The notes: a model not told the origin generated them from the sequence alone. 64,000 nt of DNA from Atopobiaceae bacterium (GCA_017510785.1 JAFWMH010000036.1:53868-117867), one strand, 5' to 3'. Counted from the first letter of the stretch, positions 33,961 to 43,267 are shown. Numbers and translations are program-made.

Positions 33961-34098
33961 GGCATCGCCGGGAGCAAAACCCAAGCGACGGAGGACCCAA
34001 CCCGAGCGGCCGGAGTGCTTGCCCGAGTCTGGCGTCGCGGGAGCAAAACCCAAGCGACGGAGGACCCAACCCCGTCGACCGGAATGCCCACCCGAGTG
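33961..34098. repeat. Tandem duplication, 69-bp unit
   Basis: GGGAGCAAAACCCAAGCGACGG starts at 33970 and again at 34039, with the flanking GGAGGACCCAACCC also repeated. Confidence 0.8.
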
Positions 34099-34117
34099 CG
34101 GTGCTCGTTGCGTGTGT

Positions 34118-34468
34118 CTAGAAGTTCATGCCGTTCCAGCCGAAGTTGGTCGCCTCTCCGTACTTGATGTAAATCCGCGCGGGATCGACGCCGAGCTCCG
34201 CACTGAGCGCGTCGCAAATCGTGGGCGTCATGGCATCCCAAGCGGCACGCGGAACCGCCTCGCGCGCAAACACGTCCACCGTTACGTACGCGGCCGGTGC
34301 GTCGTCGGTTCCGCCGTGATAGGTGGGCACATTCTCGTCGAAGAGGCACATGAGCCAGGTCTCGCTCTTGCCGGGCACCGACGAAATCGCGGCACCATAC
34401 GTAGCTTTGAGGCTCTGACGCGCCGCCTCGGGGATGGGCGTGGAGGAGTACGTGTGGATTACGGGCAT
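34118..34468 (-). CDS. Tautomerase of the MIF/4-OT superfamily
   Basis: 116 residues. After removal of Met, Pro-2 (MPVIHTYSSTPI) would be the catalytic N-terminal proline. The rest follows the MIF fold: SETWLMCLFDENVPTYHGG, PAAYVTVDVFAREAV, and a closing RIYIKYGEATNFGWNGMNF typical of MIF-like phenylpyruvate tautomerases. Substrate is unknown. It is read leftward; the start is preceded by GGAGCAGCC. Confidence 0.88.
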   Translation of the reverse strand: MPVIHTYSSTPIPEAARQSLKATYGAAISSVPGKSETWLMCLFDENVPTYHGGTDDAPAAYVTVDVFAREAVPRAAWDAMTPTICDALSAELGVDPARIYIKYGEATNFGWNGMNF

Positions 34469-34510
34469 GGCTGCTCCTTTGTTCGAAAGTCCGATCGAAA
34501 ATCAGGTCTC

Positions 34511-34640
34511 GCCGCTCGGTCCATGGGTACGTGGCACAAGCCGCAGCCGCGCCGCTCGGCCCGTGGGCACGTGGCGCATGCCGCGGTCGCGCGGCTCGAC
34601 CCGCGCCAAGCGGTTCTACCCAAAACCGAATGGCTCGACC
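34511..34640. repeat. 40-bp tandem repeats upstream of the tautomerase gene
   Basis: GCCGCTCGGTCCATGGGTAC and GTGGCACAAGCCGCAGCCGC are repeated as GCCGCTCGGCCCGTGGGCAC/GTGGCGCATGCCGCGGTCGC, then in a decayed third unit beginning GCGGCTCGACCC. Confidence 0.65.
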
Positions 34641-34793
34641 CGCGCACCATGGTAGCGCCATCGCGACGCCGGATTGCGCGCGATGTACGCCGAATCGACG
34701 GAATCCCGCGGTTTTTCCAACAGAGACCGGCCATCCGTGCGTTATTCGCCTGGAGAGAGGCAACAAAGACGTGCCCTACGACGTGGGTGGCGC

Positions 34794-34905
34794 CTCCATG
34801 AGGTAGTAGCCCACCACCGTGGACGGTCCGCCCCACCAAAGCTCGAGGTCATCGTCGAAGAGCCTGCGAGCGGTGTCGGAGGCGAGGAACCTGGCGACGA
34901 CCGGT
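34794..34905 (-). pseudogene. Possible gene remnant (C-terminal peptide only)
   Basis: Leftward frame VARFLASDTARRLFDDDLEL then WWGGPSTVVGYYLMEAPPTS ends in a stop and looks like the end of a real protein, but the upstream reading frame is replaced at once by the 14-bp tandem repeat at 34894. No family is recognised. Confidence 0.3.
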
Positions 34906-34963
34906 CCGCGACGACCGGTCCGCGAAGACCGGTTCGCAACGGCCAGTTCGCAACGACCGGTTC
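34894..34963. repeat. 14-bp tandem repeat, five copies
   Basis: GCGACGACCGGTCC at 34894, 34908, 34922, 34936 and 34950, the last three with substitutions. Confidence 0.85.
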
Positions 34964-35025
34964 GCGGCGTAACGCCGCGTATTTCAACTGCGTTTCGCCC
35001 CATATGCGCCACCGACGTCGCATGT

Positions 35026-35031
35026 TATAGT
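35026..35031 (+). promoter_or_regulatory. -10 box of the trp operon
   Basis: TATAGT, just before the T-box leader. No clear -35. Confidence 0.4.
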
Positions 35032-35037
35032 TGCCGC

Positions 35038-35340
35038 GCACTTGCAAACCGTTGAGGCGGAAGGTAGGCGTCACACGCGCGAGGAGCGAGCCCGGGACGG
35101 TGAGAGCCGGGACGAGATGCGGGACGCTGAATGGGCCGCCGAGGGCGCACCGAACGGCATGCGCGCGGGAACTTGTCTTTATCTCCCCGCACGCCAAGTA
35201 GGCTGCGACGGAAGGCACACGTCACGTGCCAGGGATGTGTTGGCATCCTGCAAAGCGCGCGGAAGCGATTCCGCGAACCAAGGTGGCACCGCGAGCCGAA
35301 TGGCCCGTCCTTGGACGATTGGACCAAGGGCGGCTTTTTT
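35038..35340 (+). promoter_or_regulatory. T-box leader of the trp operon
   Basis: The T-box sequence CCAAGGTGGCACCGCGA (35278-35294) is followed by a terminator GCCCGTCCTTGG...CCAAGGGCGGCTTTTTT (35303-35340). CCAAGG at 35278 and CCAAGG at 35323 compete for CCTTGG at 35309, so uncharged tRNA would favour the antiterminator. TGG in CTGAATGGGCC (about 35129) is the likely Trp specifier. The start of stem I is approximate. Confidence 0.9.
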
Positions 35341-35370
35341 GTTAGCCGTCCGCAACGGAAGGGGCGTGCG

Positions 35371-36909
35371 GTGAGACCAACTTTGGAAGAGGTGCGCGCG
35401 CTGCTCGCGTCGGGCGAATACAAGCGCGTTCCCGTCGTTCGCGAGCTCTACGCCGATAGCTTTACAACTATAGGGGTCATGCGAGCCCTGCGCCACGCGA
35501 GCAACCACGTGTTTTTGCTGGAAAGCGCCGAGGCCGACCAGCGCTGGGGCCGATACTCCTTCCTGGGATACGACCCGAGCATGGAAATAACCTGCGTTGA
35601 CGGCGAGCTCACGGTGCGTACAGGCGTGGGCACTGCCAATCGTCACGTCGAGCGTCGGCACGTCGAGCACCCCGGCGACTTTTTGCGTGAAGTCATACGT
35701 GCCAACCGCTCGCCGCAAATCGAGGGTCTTCCGCCCTTCACCGGCGGTCTTGTGGGCTACTTTGCTTACGACTATCTTAAGTATGCCGAGCCCACGCTGC
35801 GTCGCGCGGGTCTTGGCCACGAGGACTTCCTCGACATGGACCTTATGGTATTCAATAAAGTTATAGCGTTCGACTCCTACCGCCAGCGGCTATATATTAT
35901 CTGCGGCGTGCACGCCGACGACGCAGACAAAAGCCACATCGAGGCAGACCGCGACGCATACACCGACGCTATTGACAAAAGCTACGCCGAGGCAGAGCGC
36001 ACGCTCGACGCCATGGAGCGCACGATTCGCGAAGGCGCTCGTCAGCAGTTCGAACCGCTGCGTCTCGAGCGTGCGTTCGAGCCCCGCTTCTCGCGCGAGC
36101 GCTTTTGCAGCATGGTGAGGACGGCGCAGCACCACATCCACGAGGGAGACATCTTTCAGGTTGTTCTTTCGAATCCGCTTACGGCGCCGGCCACGGGAAG
36201 CCTCTTCGACACGTATCGTGTGCTGCGCACCACCAACCCGTCACCGTACATGTTTTACTTTACGAGCGACGACGTAGAGATTGCCGGCGCCAGCCCCGAA
36301 ACGCTAGTTAAGCTTACTGACGGTCGTTTGTACACCTATCCCCTTGCCGGCACACGTCGTCGTGGCGCGACGGCCGAAGAGGACGCCGCCCTCGAAGCGG
36401 AGCTGCGGGCCGACCAAAAGGAGCTGGCAGAGCACAACATGCTCGTTGACCTCGGGCGCAACGATTTGGGCCGCATCGCGTGTGTGGGCACGGTTGAGGT
36501 GGAGCGCTACCTCGACGTGCTGCGTTTCTCGCACGTCATGCACCTGGGTTCAACGGTGGCGGCACGCATCGACGACCGCTACGACGCAATCGACGCCGTC
36601 GACTCGATCCTTCCCGCCGGCACGCTCTCGGGCGCGCCCAAATTGCGCGCCTGCTCGATTATTCAGGACCTTGAAGGCGCGAAACGTGGCATTTACGGCG
36701 GAGCCATAGGGTACTTGGACTTCGCGGGCAACCTCGATACCTGCATCGGCATTCGACTTGCCTACAAAAAGAACGGCGAGGTGTGCGTGCAGTCGGGCGC
36801 CGGCATCGTTATGGACTCCGTTCCCGAAAGCGAATTCGAGGAATGCCGCAACAAGGCTCGCGCGGTTGTTTCGGCAGTGCTCGAAGCGGAGGGAGGTATT
36901 GACCGATGA
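35371..36909 (+). CDS. trpE: Anthranilate synthase component I
   Basis: 512 residues. TrpE with TrpG makes anthranilate from chorismate and glutamine. The chorismate-binding signatures are present: GDIFQVVLSN, PYMFYFTSDDVEIAGASPE and TYPLAGTRRRG, then RNDLGRIACVGTVEVERYLD. The LLES segment (about 50-53) belongs to the Trp feedback site. I start at the GTG at 35371 with GGAAGGGG upstream; the longer frame to 35131 runs through the T-box and is rejected. The last four bases overlap trpG. Confidence 0.96.
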   Translation: MRPTLEEVRALLASGEYKRVPVVRELYADSFTTIGVMRALRHASNHVFLLESAEADQRWGRYSFLGYDPSMEITCVDGELTVRTGVGTANRHVERRHVEHPGDFLREVIRANRSPQIEGLPPFTGGLVGYFAYDYLKYAEPTLRRAGLGHEDFLDMDLMVFNKVIAFDSYRQRLYIICGVHADDADKSHIEADRDAYTDAIDKSYAEAERTLDAMERTIREGARQQFEPLRLERAFEPRFSRERFCSMVRTAQHHIHEGDIFQVVLSNPLTAPATGSLFDTYRVLRTTNPSPYMFYFTSDDVEIAGASPETLVKLTDGRLYTYPLAGTRRRGATAEEDAALEAELRADQKELAEHNMLVDLGRNDLGRIACVGTVEVERYLDVLRFSHVMHLGSTVAARIDDRYDAIDAVDSILPAGTLSGAPKLRACSIIQDLEGAKRGIYGGAIGYLDFAGNLDTCIGIRLAYKKNGEVCVQSGAGIVMDSVPESEFEECRNKARAVVSAVLEAEGGIDR

Positions 36910-37682
36910 TCGTGCTCATAGATAATTACGACAGCTTTTCGTACAATCTGTATCAGCTGCTCGGCTCGGCGGGGGCCGAACTCAACGTCGTGCGCAACGA
37001 CGCGCTTACGGTCGCAGAGCTCGCCGCACTTGAGCCAGACGGCATCGTGCTCTCGCCGGGTCCGGGCCGTCCCGCCGACGCGGGCATATGCGAGGACGTG
37101 GTGCGCACGCTTTCGGGCAGGGTACCCATGCTGGGCGTGTGTTTGGGTCATCAGGCCATATGCGAGGCGTTTGGCGCAACGGTGACGTATGCGTCGCACG
37201 TTATGCACGGCAAATCCTCACTCGTTGAGGTGGATGTTACGTGCCCGCTCTTTGCGCGCCTCGACTCGCACACCAAGGTCGGGCGGTATCATTCGCTCGC
37301 GATTGACGACGCCACGCTGCCGCCTAGCCTTCGTGTGACCGCACGCAGCGAGGACGGCGAGGTTATGGCCATTCAGCACGCGGAGCACCCAACCTTTGGC
37401 GTGCAGTTCCATCCCGAGTCGATTCTCACGCCCGACGGACTGGCCATGGTTGAGGGGTTTATAGGGGGTGGTGCACGGGCAGAGATAACGTTCGCGGGGT
37501 CGAACCGGGCGAGCCGGACGAGCTTGGAGAGTCGGGCCAGGCGGGCGAGTCGGCAGAACCGGACGAGTCGGGCGGAGCACGAGACGACAGGCCACACGGA
37601 GCGGACGAACGGGCCGAAGTGCCCAGGCTTAACGAACCGGGCGAGTCGGGCGGAGCGCCACGAACCACACGACGGGACATAA
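36906..37682 (+). CDS. trpG: Anthranilate synthase component II with repetitive C-terminal tail
   Basis: 258 residues against about 190 in normal TrpG. The class I glutaminase is intact: IDNYDSFSYNL, LSPGPGRPADAG, the nucleophile in LGVCLGHQAI, and the FHPESI histidine-glutamate pair. Residues about 198-258 are a low-complexity NRASRTSLESRARRASRQNR-type tail produced by a degenerate CGAGTCGG repeat, with no homologue in the family, and likely disordered. The start overlaps trpE as ATGA. Confidence 0.93.
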   Translation: MIVLIDNYDSFSYNLYQLLGSAGAELNVVRNDALTVAELAALEPDGIVLSPGPGRPADAGICEDVVRTLSGRVPMLGVCLGHQAICEAFGATVTYASHVMHGKSSLVEVDVTCPLFARLDSHTKVGRYHSLAIDDATLPPSLRVTARSEDGEVMAIQHAEHPTFGVQFHPESILTPDGLAMVEGFIGGGARAEITFAGSNRASRTSLESRARRASRQNRTSRAEHETTGHTERTNGPKCPGLTNRASRAERHEPHDGT

Positions 37683-37685
37683 CGC
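37490..37685. repeat. Degenerate CGAGTCGGGC repeat in the 3' end of trpG
   Basis: CGAGTCGG, CGAGCCGG and CGGGCGAGTCGG recur from 37505 to 37655. It creates the extra C-terminal tail of TrpG. Confidence 0.65.
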
Positions 37686-37736
37686 GGAAAGGCCGCGCGT
37701 GAAGGGCGCGCGGCAAAACAGCAGAGAGGAAAAGCA

Positions 37737-38753
37737 ATGATCAAGGAAGCCATCGAAAAAATCGTTATGAAGGAAGACCTCACCTACGACGAGGCGTACA
37801 CCGTAATGCACGAAATCATGGAAGGCAAGACGTCCGCCACACAAAACGCGGCCTTCCTGGCGGCACTCTCGACGAAGAGCGCCAAGGCAGAGACAATCGA
37901 CGAGATAAGCGGCTGCGCCGAGGCCATGCGCGAGCTGGCGACGCCGGTTGAGCACCCCGGATTGGACGTGCTCGAAATCGTGGGCACGGGCGGCGACCGA
38001 GCCAACACGTTTAACATCTCCACCACGTCGGCAATTATCTGCGCGGCAGCTGGGGCAAAGGTTGCCAAGCACGGCAACCGCGCCGCGAGCTCGCAGTGCG
38101 GAACGGCCGATTGTTTGGAGGCGCTCGGCGTGAACATCGAGCAGGATCCCGCCGCATGTGCGCGGCTGCTCGACGAAGTGGGCATGTGCTTCCTGTTTGC
38201 GCAGAAGTATCATCCCGCCATGCGCTACGTGGGTGCCATCCGTCGTGAGCTGGGCATTCGCACGGTGTTCAACATTCTGGGGCCGCTCACCAACCCCGCC
38301 AAGCCTTCGTTCTACCTGCTCGGCGTGTACGACGAGTACTTGGTGGAACCCATCGCCAAGGTGCTCTCGGCACTCGGCGTGCGACGCGCGTTCGTCGTGT
38401 ACGGACAAGATCGCATGGACGAGGTTTCGCTCTCGGCGCCTACGACGGTGTGCGAGCTCCGCGAGGGGTACTATCGTACGAGCGTCGTGACGCCCGAGGA
38501 GTTCGGCTTTACGCGCTGCGCAAAGGACGACCTGCTTGGCGGCACGCCCGAGGAGAACGCGATTACGGTTCATAACATTTTGGAAGGTCGCGAGGCGGGC
38601 CCGAAGTACGAAGCGGCCCTTCTTAACGCGGCGTTCGCCCTCGTGGCCGCCGGCAAGGCCGACGACGTGCCCGCCGGCGTCGCGCTTGCGCGAGAGGTCG
38701 TGGCGTCGGGTGCTGCGGGCGCAACCCTCGCCGCGCTTATCGAGAAGTCGTAA
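37737..38753 (+). CDS. trpD: Anthranilate phosphoribosyltransferase
   Basis: 338 residues. TrpD adds phosphoribose from PRPP to anthranilate. The signatures are [20 protein letters not shown] (PRPP loop), [20 protein letters not shown], and the Mg-binding DEVS in [10 protein letters not shown]. Length is normal. It starts 54 bases behind trpG with GAGAGGAAAAGC upstream. Confidence 0.96.
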   Translation: MIKEAIEKIVMKEDLTYDEAYTVMHEIMEGKTSATQNAAFLAALSTKSAKAETIDEISGCAEAMRELATPVEHPGLDVLEIVGTGGDRANTFNISTTSAIICAAAGAKVAKHGNRAASSQCGTADCLEALGVNIEQDPAACARLLDEVGMCFLFAQKYHPAMRYVGAIRRELGIRTVFNILGPLTNPAKPSFYLLGVYDEYLVEPIAKVLSALGVRRAFVVYGQDRMDEVSLSAPTTVCELREGYYRTSVVTPEEFGFTRCAKDDLLGGTPEENAITVHNILEGREAGPKYEAALLNAAFALVAAGKADDVPAGVALAREVVASGAAGATLAALIEKS

Positions 38754-38819
38754 ACTCTGTTGAGACCGCCGCAGCGCCCGCTCGTGTCTTGACACGGGTC
38801 GCGGATCGCCAGGAGCTCA

Positions 38820-38935
38820 GGTCGCCGGCAACGGGCTGCGGGTCGCCGGCAACGGGCTGCGGGTCGCCGACAACGGGCTGCGTGTCGCCAGGCGCGCAGG
38901 CTGCGGGTCGCCGGCAACGGGCTGCGGGTCGCCGC
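38820..38935. repeat. 21-bp tandem repeat between trpD and trpC
   Basis: GGTCGCCGGCAACGGGCTGCG is repeated five times in the 213-bp spacer, one copy with a 2-base insertion. The 21-bp period is two turns of DNA and seven codons. Confidence 0.85.
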
Positions 38936-38966
38936 GCACCACATTCACGTTCGAGAGGAGAACCAC

Positions 38967-39767
38967 GTGGAGAAGAACATACTTGAGCGCATTGCCGAGC
39001 GCACGCGAGAGAGCTGCGCGCTCGTTCGCGAGCTGCGCTCGACGGCAGAAGTAAAAGACAAGGCCCTAGCAATGGCCGCCGCCGAAGGGACGTTTGCGTT
39101 CCCCTTCGAGGAGGCGCTGCGCTCGCCAAGCATGGCGTTTATCTGCGAATGCAAAAAGGCGTCGCCGTCGAAGGGCACCATTGTGGAGGACTTCGACCCC
39201 GTCGAGATTGCGCGCGACTACGAGACTGCGGGCGCAGCCGCGGTGAGCGTACTCACCGAGCCGTTCTTCTTCGAGGGCGACGAGCAGTACCTTGCTGATG
39301 TTTCTGCGGGCGTAACTATTCCAACGCTGCGCAAGGACTTCGTGGTGGACGAGCTCATGATTTACGAGGCCAAGGCGCTCGGGGCGTCGGCGGTGTTGCT
39401 CATATGCGCGATACTTTCGGACGAGGAGCTCGCGCGCTACGTTGCACTTTGCCACGAGCTCGGTCTTTCGGCGCTCGTGGAGGCCTACGAGCCGGATGAG
39501 GTGCCGCGTGCGCTGGCGGCGGGAGCCCGCGTGGTAGGCGTGAACAACCGCGACCTGCGCACCTTCGAGGTTGACTTCGGGCGCAGCATCGACCTGCGTC
39601 CGCTCGTGGGACCCGACCGCATCTTCGTGAGCGAAAGCGGCGTGACGACGGCCGACGACGTTGCGCGACTTGCCGAGGCGGGCGTCGACGCCGTTCTGAT
39701 TGGCGAAACTCTTATGCGCGCGGGCGACAAACGCGCCATGCTCGGCAAGCTGAGGAGCAAGCTGTGA
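38967..39767 (+). CDS. trpC: Indole-3-glycerol phosphate synthase
   Basis: 266 residues. The TrpC barrel closes the ring of CdRP to indole-3-glycerol phosphate. The signatures are FICECKKASPSKG, VSVLTEPFFF, TLRKDFVVDELMIYEAKALG, VGVNNRDLRTFEVD and SESGVTTADDV. The GTG start at 38967 follows GAGAGGAGAACCAC. The stop overlaps the start region of trpF (GTGAATCA). Confidence 0.96.
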   Translation: MEKNILERIAERTRESCALVRELRSTAEVKDKALAMAAAEGTFAFPFEEALRSPSMAFICECKKASPSKGTIVEDFDPVEIARDYETAGAAAVSVLTEPFFFEGDEQYLADVSAGVTIPTLRKDFVVDELMIYEAKALGASAVLLICAILSDEELARYVALCHELGLSALVEAYEPDEVPRALAAGARVVGVNNRDLRTFEVDFGRSIDLRPLVGPDRIFVSESGVTTADDVARLAEAGVDAVLIGETLMRAGDKRAMLGKLRSKL

Positions 39768-39837
39768 ATCACGCCACGCACCATGCCCGACGAGCTGAGG
39801 AGCAAGCTGTGAACCACGCCACGCACCATAAGCCATC
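39749..39837. repeat. 45-bp in-frame tandem duplication over the trpC/trpF junction
   Basis: GCTGAGGAGCAAGCTGTGAA and CACGCCACGCACCAT begin at 39749 and again at 39794. Both copies carry a Shine-Dalgarno and a GTG (39764 and 39809). Confidence 0.9.
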
Positions 39838-40522
39838 GTTCGCGCGAGACCTCATCGCAGATAATAACACCCGGGAAAGCGCTTCGCTGGAACCCAACCC
39901 CGCAAACCGAACGCGCGTGAAGCTCTGCGGGATGTTTCGTCCGGAAGACGTCGAGGCCGTTAACGACATTCGTCCCGACTACGTGGGCTTTGTGGTGGAC
40001 TTTCCGCGCTCGCATCGATCGGTTTCGGCGGAAGAGCTTCCCGCGCTCACCTCGCGCGTGGCGCAGGACATCACGCGCGTTGGCGTATTCGTGGACGAGC
40101 CAGTTGAGGTCGTGGCGCGGCTGTTCGCGCAGGGTGCTATCGACGTGGCACAGTTGCACGGACGCGAGGACGAGGCGTACATCGCGCAGCTACGCGCCGC
40201 ATGTGCCGTCCCCATCGTCCAGGCGTTTCGCGTCTGCAAGCCTAGCGACGTGGCGCGCGCCGAAGCGAGCACGGCCAACCTCGTGCTGCTCGACAACGGC
40301 CAAGGTACGGGCGAGACGTTCGACTGGTCGCTCGTGCAACAGGTGCGCCGTCCGTTTGTACTGGCCGGAGGTCTTTCGGCGAGCAACGTCGCGACCGCCA
40401 TCGAAGCCACCCATCCCTGGGCCGTCGACATGAGCAGCGGCATCGAAACCGGGGGCCTCAAGGACCCGGCGAAGATGCGCGCCGCAGTGTTGGCCGTGCG
40501 GGCGGACGATGCGGACGAATAG
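39764..40522 (+). CDS. trpF: Phosphoribosylanthranilate isomerase
   Basis: 252 residues from the first GTG, or 237 from the duplicated GTG at 39809; the conserved part starts near residue 50 (RVKLCGMFRPEDVEAVN). The family signatures are present: VGFVVDFPRSHRSVS, QLHGREDEAYI, and the closing FVLAGGLSASNV, WAVDMSSGIET GG region. The usual start of CG(I/M)xxxED contains the active cysteine C55; the catalytic Asp lies in LLDNGQG. The first 50 residues are not conserved. Confidence 0.93.
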   Translation: MNHATHHARRAEEQAVNHATHHKPSFARDLIADNNTRESASLEPNPANRTRVKLCGMFRPEDVEAVNDIRPDYVGFVVDFPRSHRSVSAEELPALTSRVAQDITRVGVFVDEPVEVVARLFAQGAIDVAQLHGREDEAYIAQLRAACAVPIVQAFRVCKPSDVARAEASTANLVLLDNGQGTGETFDWSLVQQVRRPFVLAGGLSASNVATAIEATHPWAVDMSSGIETGGLKDPAKMRAAVLAVRADDADE

Positions 40523-40750
40523 CGCTAACGGTCGACGCGAGCGGCGCGCCAAGGCAACACGGACCAGCGGCGCCAACGGGCGGCGCCAAGGCACCACGAA
40601 CCATCAGTGCCAACGGGCGTCACGCACGGGCCGTCCGAAAAGCTTTTATCTACTACATAACGCGGGCGTAGAGGGAATCGGCGGCCCGCACCGCAAAACA
40701 ACCGCCGCTCACCCACCCTTCGAACCCGCAAAAAACCAGAAAGGAGCAGC
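40523..40750. repeat. 37-bp duplication in the trpF-trpB spacer
   Basis: CGCCAAGGCAACACGGACCA and GCGGCGCCAACGGGCGG (from 40547) are repeated at 40584 as CGCCAAGGCACCACGAACCA/TCAGTGCCAACGGGCGT. The remaining 130 bp has no gene. Confidence 0.65.
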
Positions 40751-41950
40751 ATGGAGCAATCGAGCGCGTCGCGCGGAAGATTCGGTATCCACGGAGGCCA
40801 GTACATCCCCGAGACGCTCATGAACGCCGTCCTCGAACTGGAGGAGGCATACAACCAGTACAAGGAGGACCCCGAGTTCAACGCCGAGCTTGCGGACCTC
40901 TTCAACAACTACGCCGGACGTCCAAGCTTGCTGTACTTTGCAGCCAACATGACGGCCGACCTCGGCGGAGCCAAGGTGTACCTCAAGCGCGAGGACCTCA
41001 ACCACACTGGGGCGCACAAGATTAATAACGTGCTCGGTCAGGCGTTGCTCGCGAAGAAGATGGGCAAAACCCGCCTCATCGCCGAGACGGGCGCCGGACA
41101 GCACGGAGTGGCCACGGCAACTGCGGCGGCTCTTATGGGCATGGAGTGCGTGGTGTACATGGGCCGCGAGGACATGGAGCGCCAGGCGCTCAACGTGTAC
41201 AGGATGCGCTTGCTGGGCGCGGAGGTGCGCGGAGTGGACGCCGGCACGGCCACGCTCAAGGACGCCGTGAGCGAGACCTTCCGTGAGTGGACCAACCGCA
41301 TCGACGACACGCACTACTGCCTTGGCTCGGTGATGGGTCCGCATCCCTTCCCCACCATCGTGCGAGATTTTCAGGCTGTTATAAGCCGCGAGAGCCGCGC
41401 ACAGATGCTCGAGGCAGAGGGCCGTCTTCCCGACGCCGTGCTTGCGTGCGTTGGTGGCGGGTCCAATGCCATCGGAAGCTTTTATCACTATATTAATGAC
41501 AAAAGCGTGCGGCTCATCGGTTGCGAGGCGGCCGGCCGTGGCATCGACACGTGGGAGACGGCGGCGACCATAAGCACTGGTCGGCTTGGCATTTTCCACG
41601 GAATGAAGAGCTATTTTTGCCAAGACGAGTATGGTCAGATTGCGCCGGTGTATTCCATTAGCGCCGGGCTGGATTATCCGGGCGTGGGGCCGGAGCACGC
41701 GGCTCTGCACGACTCCGGGCGCGCCGAGTACGTGGCGATAACCGACGACGAGGCCGTTGATGCCTTTGAGTATCTGAGCCGGACCGAGGGCGTGATTCCC
41801 GCCATCGAGAGCGCGCACGCCGTGGCGCACGCCATGAAGCTCGCGCCTACGATGCGCCGCGATCAAATTATGGTGGTTACGCTCAGCGGCCGCGGCGACA
41901 AGGACGTTGCGGCAATCGCCCGCTACCGAGGGGAGGACCTTCATGAGTAA
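40751..41950 (+). CDS. trpB: Tryptophan synthase beta chain
   Basis: 399 residues. TrpB joins indole and serine using PLP. K90 in HTGAHKINN binds [20 protein letters not shown], the [10 protein letters not shown] phosphate loop and YPGVGPEHA follow in order. GGTQY-like N-terminus ([20 protein letters not shown]) is present. Start with AGAAAGGAGCAGC. The stop overlaps the trpA start. Confidence 0.97.
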   Translation: MEQSSASRGRFGIHGGQYIPETLMNAVLELEEAYNQYKEDPEFNAELADLFNNYAGRPSLLYFAANMTADLGGAKVYLKREDLNHTGAHKINNVLGQALLAKKMGKTRLIAETGAGQHGVATATAAALMGMECVVYMGREDMERQALNVYRMRLLGAEVRGVDAGTATLKDAVSETFREWTNRIDDTHYCLGSVMGPHPFPTIVRDFQAVISRESRAQMLEAEGRLPDAVLACVGGGSNAIGSFYHYINDKSVRLIGCEAAGRGIDTWETAATISTGRLGIFHGMKSYFCQDEYGQIAPVYSISAGLDYPGVGPEHAALHDSGRAEYVAITDDEAVDAFEYLSRTEGVIPAIESAHAVAHAMKLAPTMRRDQIMVVTLSGRGDKDVAAIARYRGEDLHE

Positions 41951-42845
41951 CTGCACTTTGGGGGACGGCGAGCGCCCGACGCAACGCGCCGCAGCCAACG
42001 GCGAGCGCACCCGGGACGAGCGCCCGACGCAACGCGCCGCAGCACCTCGGCGCTCGTTCCCGCATATCGCCGACGCCTTCGCAAACTCGCCCAACGGCAA
42101 AGCGTTTATCCCATTCATTACGGCGGGCGACCCAACGCTCGACGTAACCGAGAAGCTCGTGCTGGCTATGTCTCATGCCGGGGCCGACCTCATTGAGTTG
42201 GGCATTCCGTTTAGCGACCCCACCGCTGAGGGACCCGTTATTCAGGAAGCCAACCTGCGCGCATTGGCGAACAAGGTAACGACCGACAACGTGTTCAACA
42301 TGGTTGCGCGTGTTCGTGAACAGTCGCAAGTGCCGCTGGTGATAATGACATACGCAAACGTGGTATATTCCTACGGCATCGAGCGCTTCGCCGCTCGTCA
42401 GGCCGAGCTGGGAATGGGCGGCGTCATTTTGCCCGACGTGCCGCACGAGGAAAAGGAGGAGTTCGACGAACCCTTTGCGGCGGCAGGTCTTGACGTGGTG
42501 AGCCTCATTGCGCCGACCTCGCACGAACGCATTCGGGCCATCGCCGCCGATGCGCGCGGGTTCGTGTACTGCGTGAGCTCGCTCGGCGTGACGGGCGTAC
42601 GCTCGCAGATAACCACCGACATCGGCGCCATGGTGTCGCTCGTAAAGGAAGTGCGGCCCGACCTCCCGTGTGCCGTGGGCTTCGGCATTTCCACGCCCGA
42701 GCAGGCGGCGCGCATGGCCTCGCTGAGCGACGGAGCCATCGTTGGCTCGGCCATCGTACGCATGATTGGCGAGCTTGGGGAGGACTGCGTAGAGCCAGTC
42801 GCCGACTACGTGCGCCGGATGGCCGACGCCGTACACGGCGTTTAA
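41943..42845 (+). CDS. trpA: Tryptophan synthase alpha chain
   Basis: 300 residues. TrpA cleaves indole-3-glycerol phosphate and passes indole to TrpB. The conserved order is [38 protein letters not shown], then [25 protein letters not shown] and a phosphate-binding [15 protein letters not shown]. The first 43 residues are extra: two copies of ERPTQRAAA 16 codons apart (a 48-bp DNA repeat at 41970 and 42018). Start ATG at 41943 overlaps trpB. Confidence 0.95.
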   Translation: MSNCTLGDGERPTQRAAANGERTRDERPTQRAAAPRRSFPHIADAFANSPNGKAFIPFITAGDPTLDVTEKLVLAMSHAGADLIELGIPFSDPTAEGPVIQEANLRALANKVTTDNVFNMVARVREQSQVPLVIMTYANVVYSYGIERFAARQAELGMGGVILPDVPHEEKEEFDEPFAAAGLDVVSLIAPTSHERIRAIAADARGFVYCVSSLGVTGVRSQITTDIGAMVSLVKEVRPDLPCAVGFGISTPEQAARMASLSDGAIVGSAIVRMIGELGEDCVEPVADYVRRMADAVHGV

Positions 42846-42847
42846 TG

Positions 42848-42894
42848 GCTGGGGATGCTATCCGATGCAAGATGCGTTCGGTAGCATCCCCAGC
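42848..42894. terminator. Long hairpin after the trp operon
   Basis: GCTGGGGATGCTA...TAGCATCCCCAGC with inner CCGA/TTCGG forms a 17-bp stem directly after trpA. It lacks a U-run, so it may stabilise the message or end it with help of Rho. Confidence 0.55.
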
Positions 42895-43092
42895 AACCTG
42901 TATGCCGCCTTGAGTTATGGTGCGGCATCTCGGATGTGACGTGCACAGCGAGCCGAGGCGACACATGACGGGCGCGCGACGGGCGACGGGCTTGCGACAT
43001 GCATCGACGTAGCCGCCGACGGACGGCTCCGTCAGGCAGGAACCGCCGGCAGCCGGCTCCGGGTAAGTGACGGCGCCGACACGCAGCGCCAA
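42895..43092. other. Gene-free gap behind the trp operon
   Basis: No gene or strong structure; GACGGGCG occurs three times near 42970-42990. Confidence 0.4.
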
Positions 43093-43192
43093 GGTGTGTA
43101 TCGGCGGGGCCGTTAAGCGGTCGAAGCCAATGCTAAGTGGCCCTCCTGGTACACGTCACAGGTCGTGTACCACAGGGTCCGTTTATCAAAGC
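43093..43192. repeat. Palindromic repeat, family B, copy 3 with a half copy
   Basis: GTGTGTATCGGCGGGGCCGTTAAGC...TGCTAAGTGGCCCTCCTGGTACACG (43094-43155) is the same stem as at 30734 and 30804; a half copy TCGTGTACCACAGGGTCC-GTTTATC follows at 43164. Confidence 0.8.
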
Positions 43193-43267
43193 AAGGGGCA
43201 CCTCCGCTGCGTACCCATGCAAAGCGGAAGTGCCCCTCTATTCCATCGCGGGAGGTTGTTTCGGCCT

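Noticed and set aside
34742..35218. Minus-strand frame over the trp leader
   Set aside because: It runs through the 14-bp repeat and the T-box; only its end (34794-34905) looks protein-like and is listed as a remnant.
37629..38795. 388-codon open frame on the minus strand
   Set aside because: Antisense of trpD inside an operon transcribed in the other direction.
40709..42118. 469-codon open frame on the minus strand
   Set aside because: Antisense to trpB and the trpA start.
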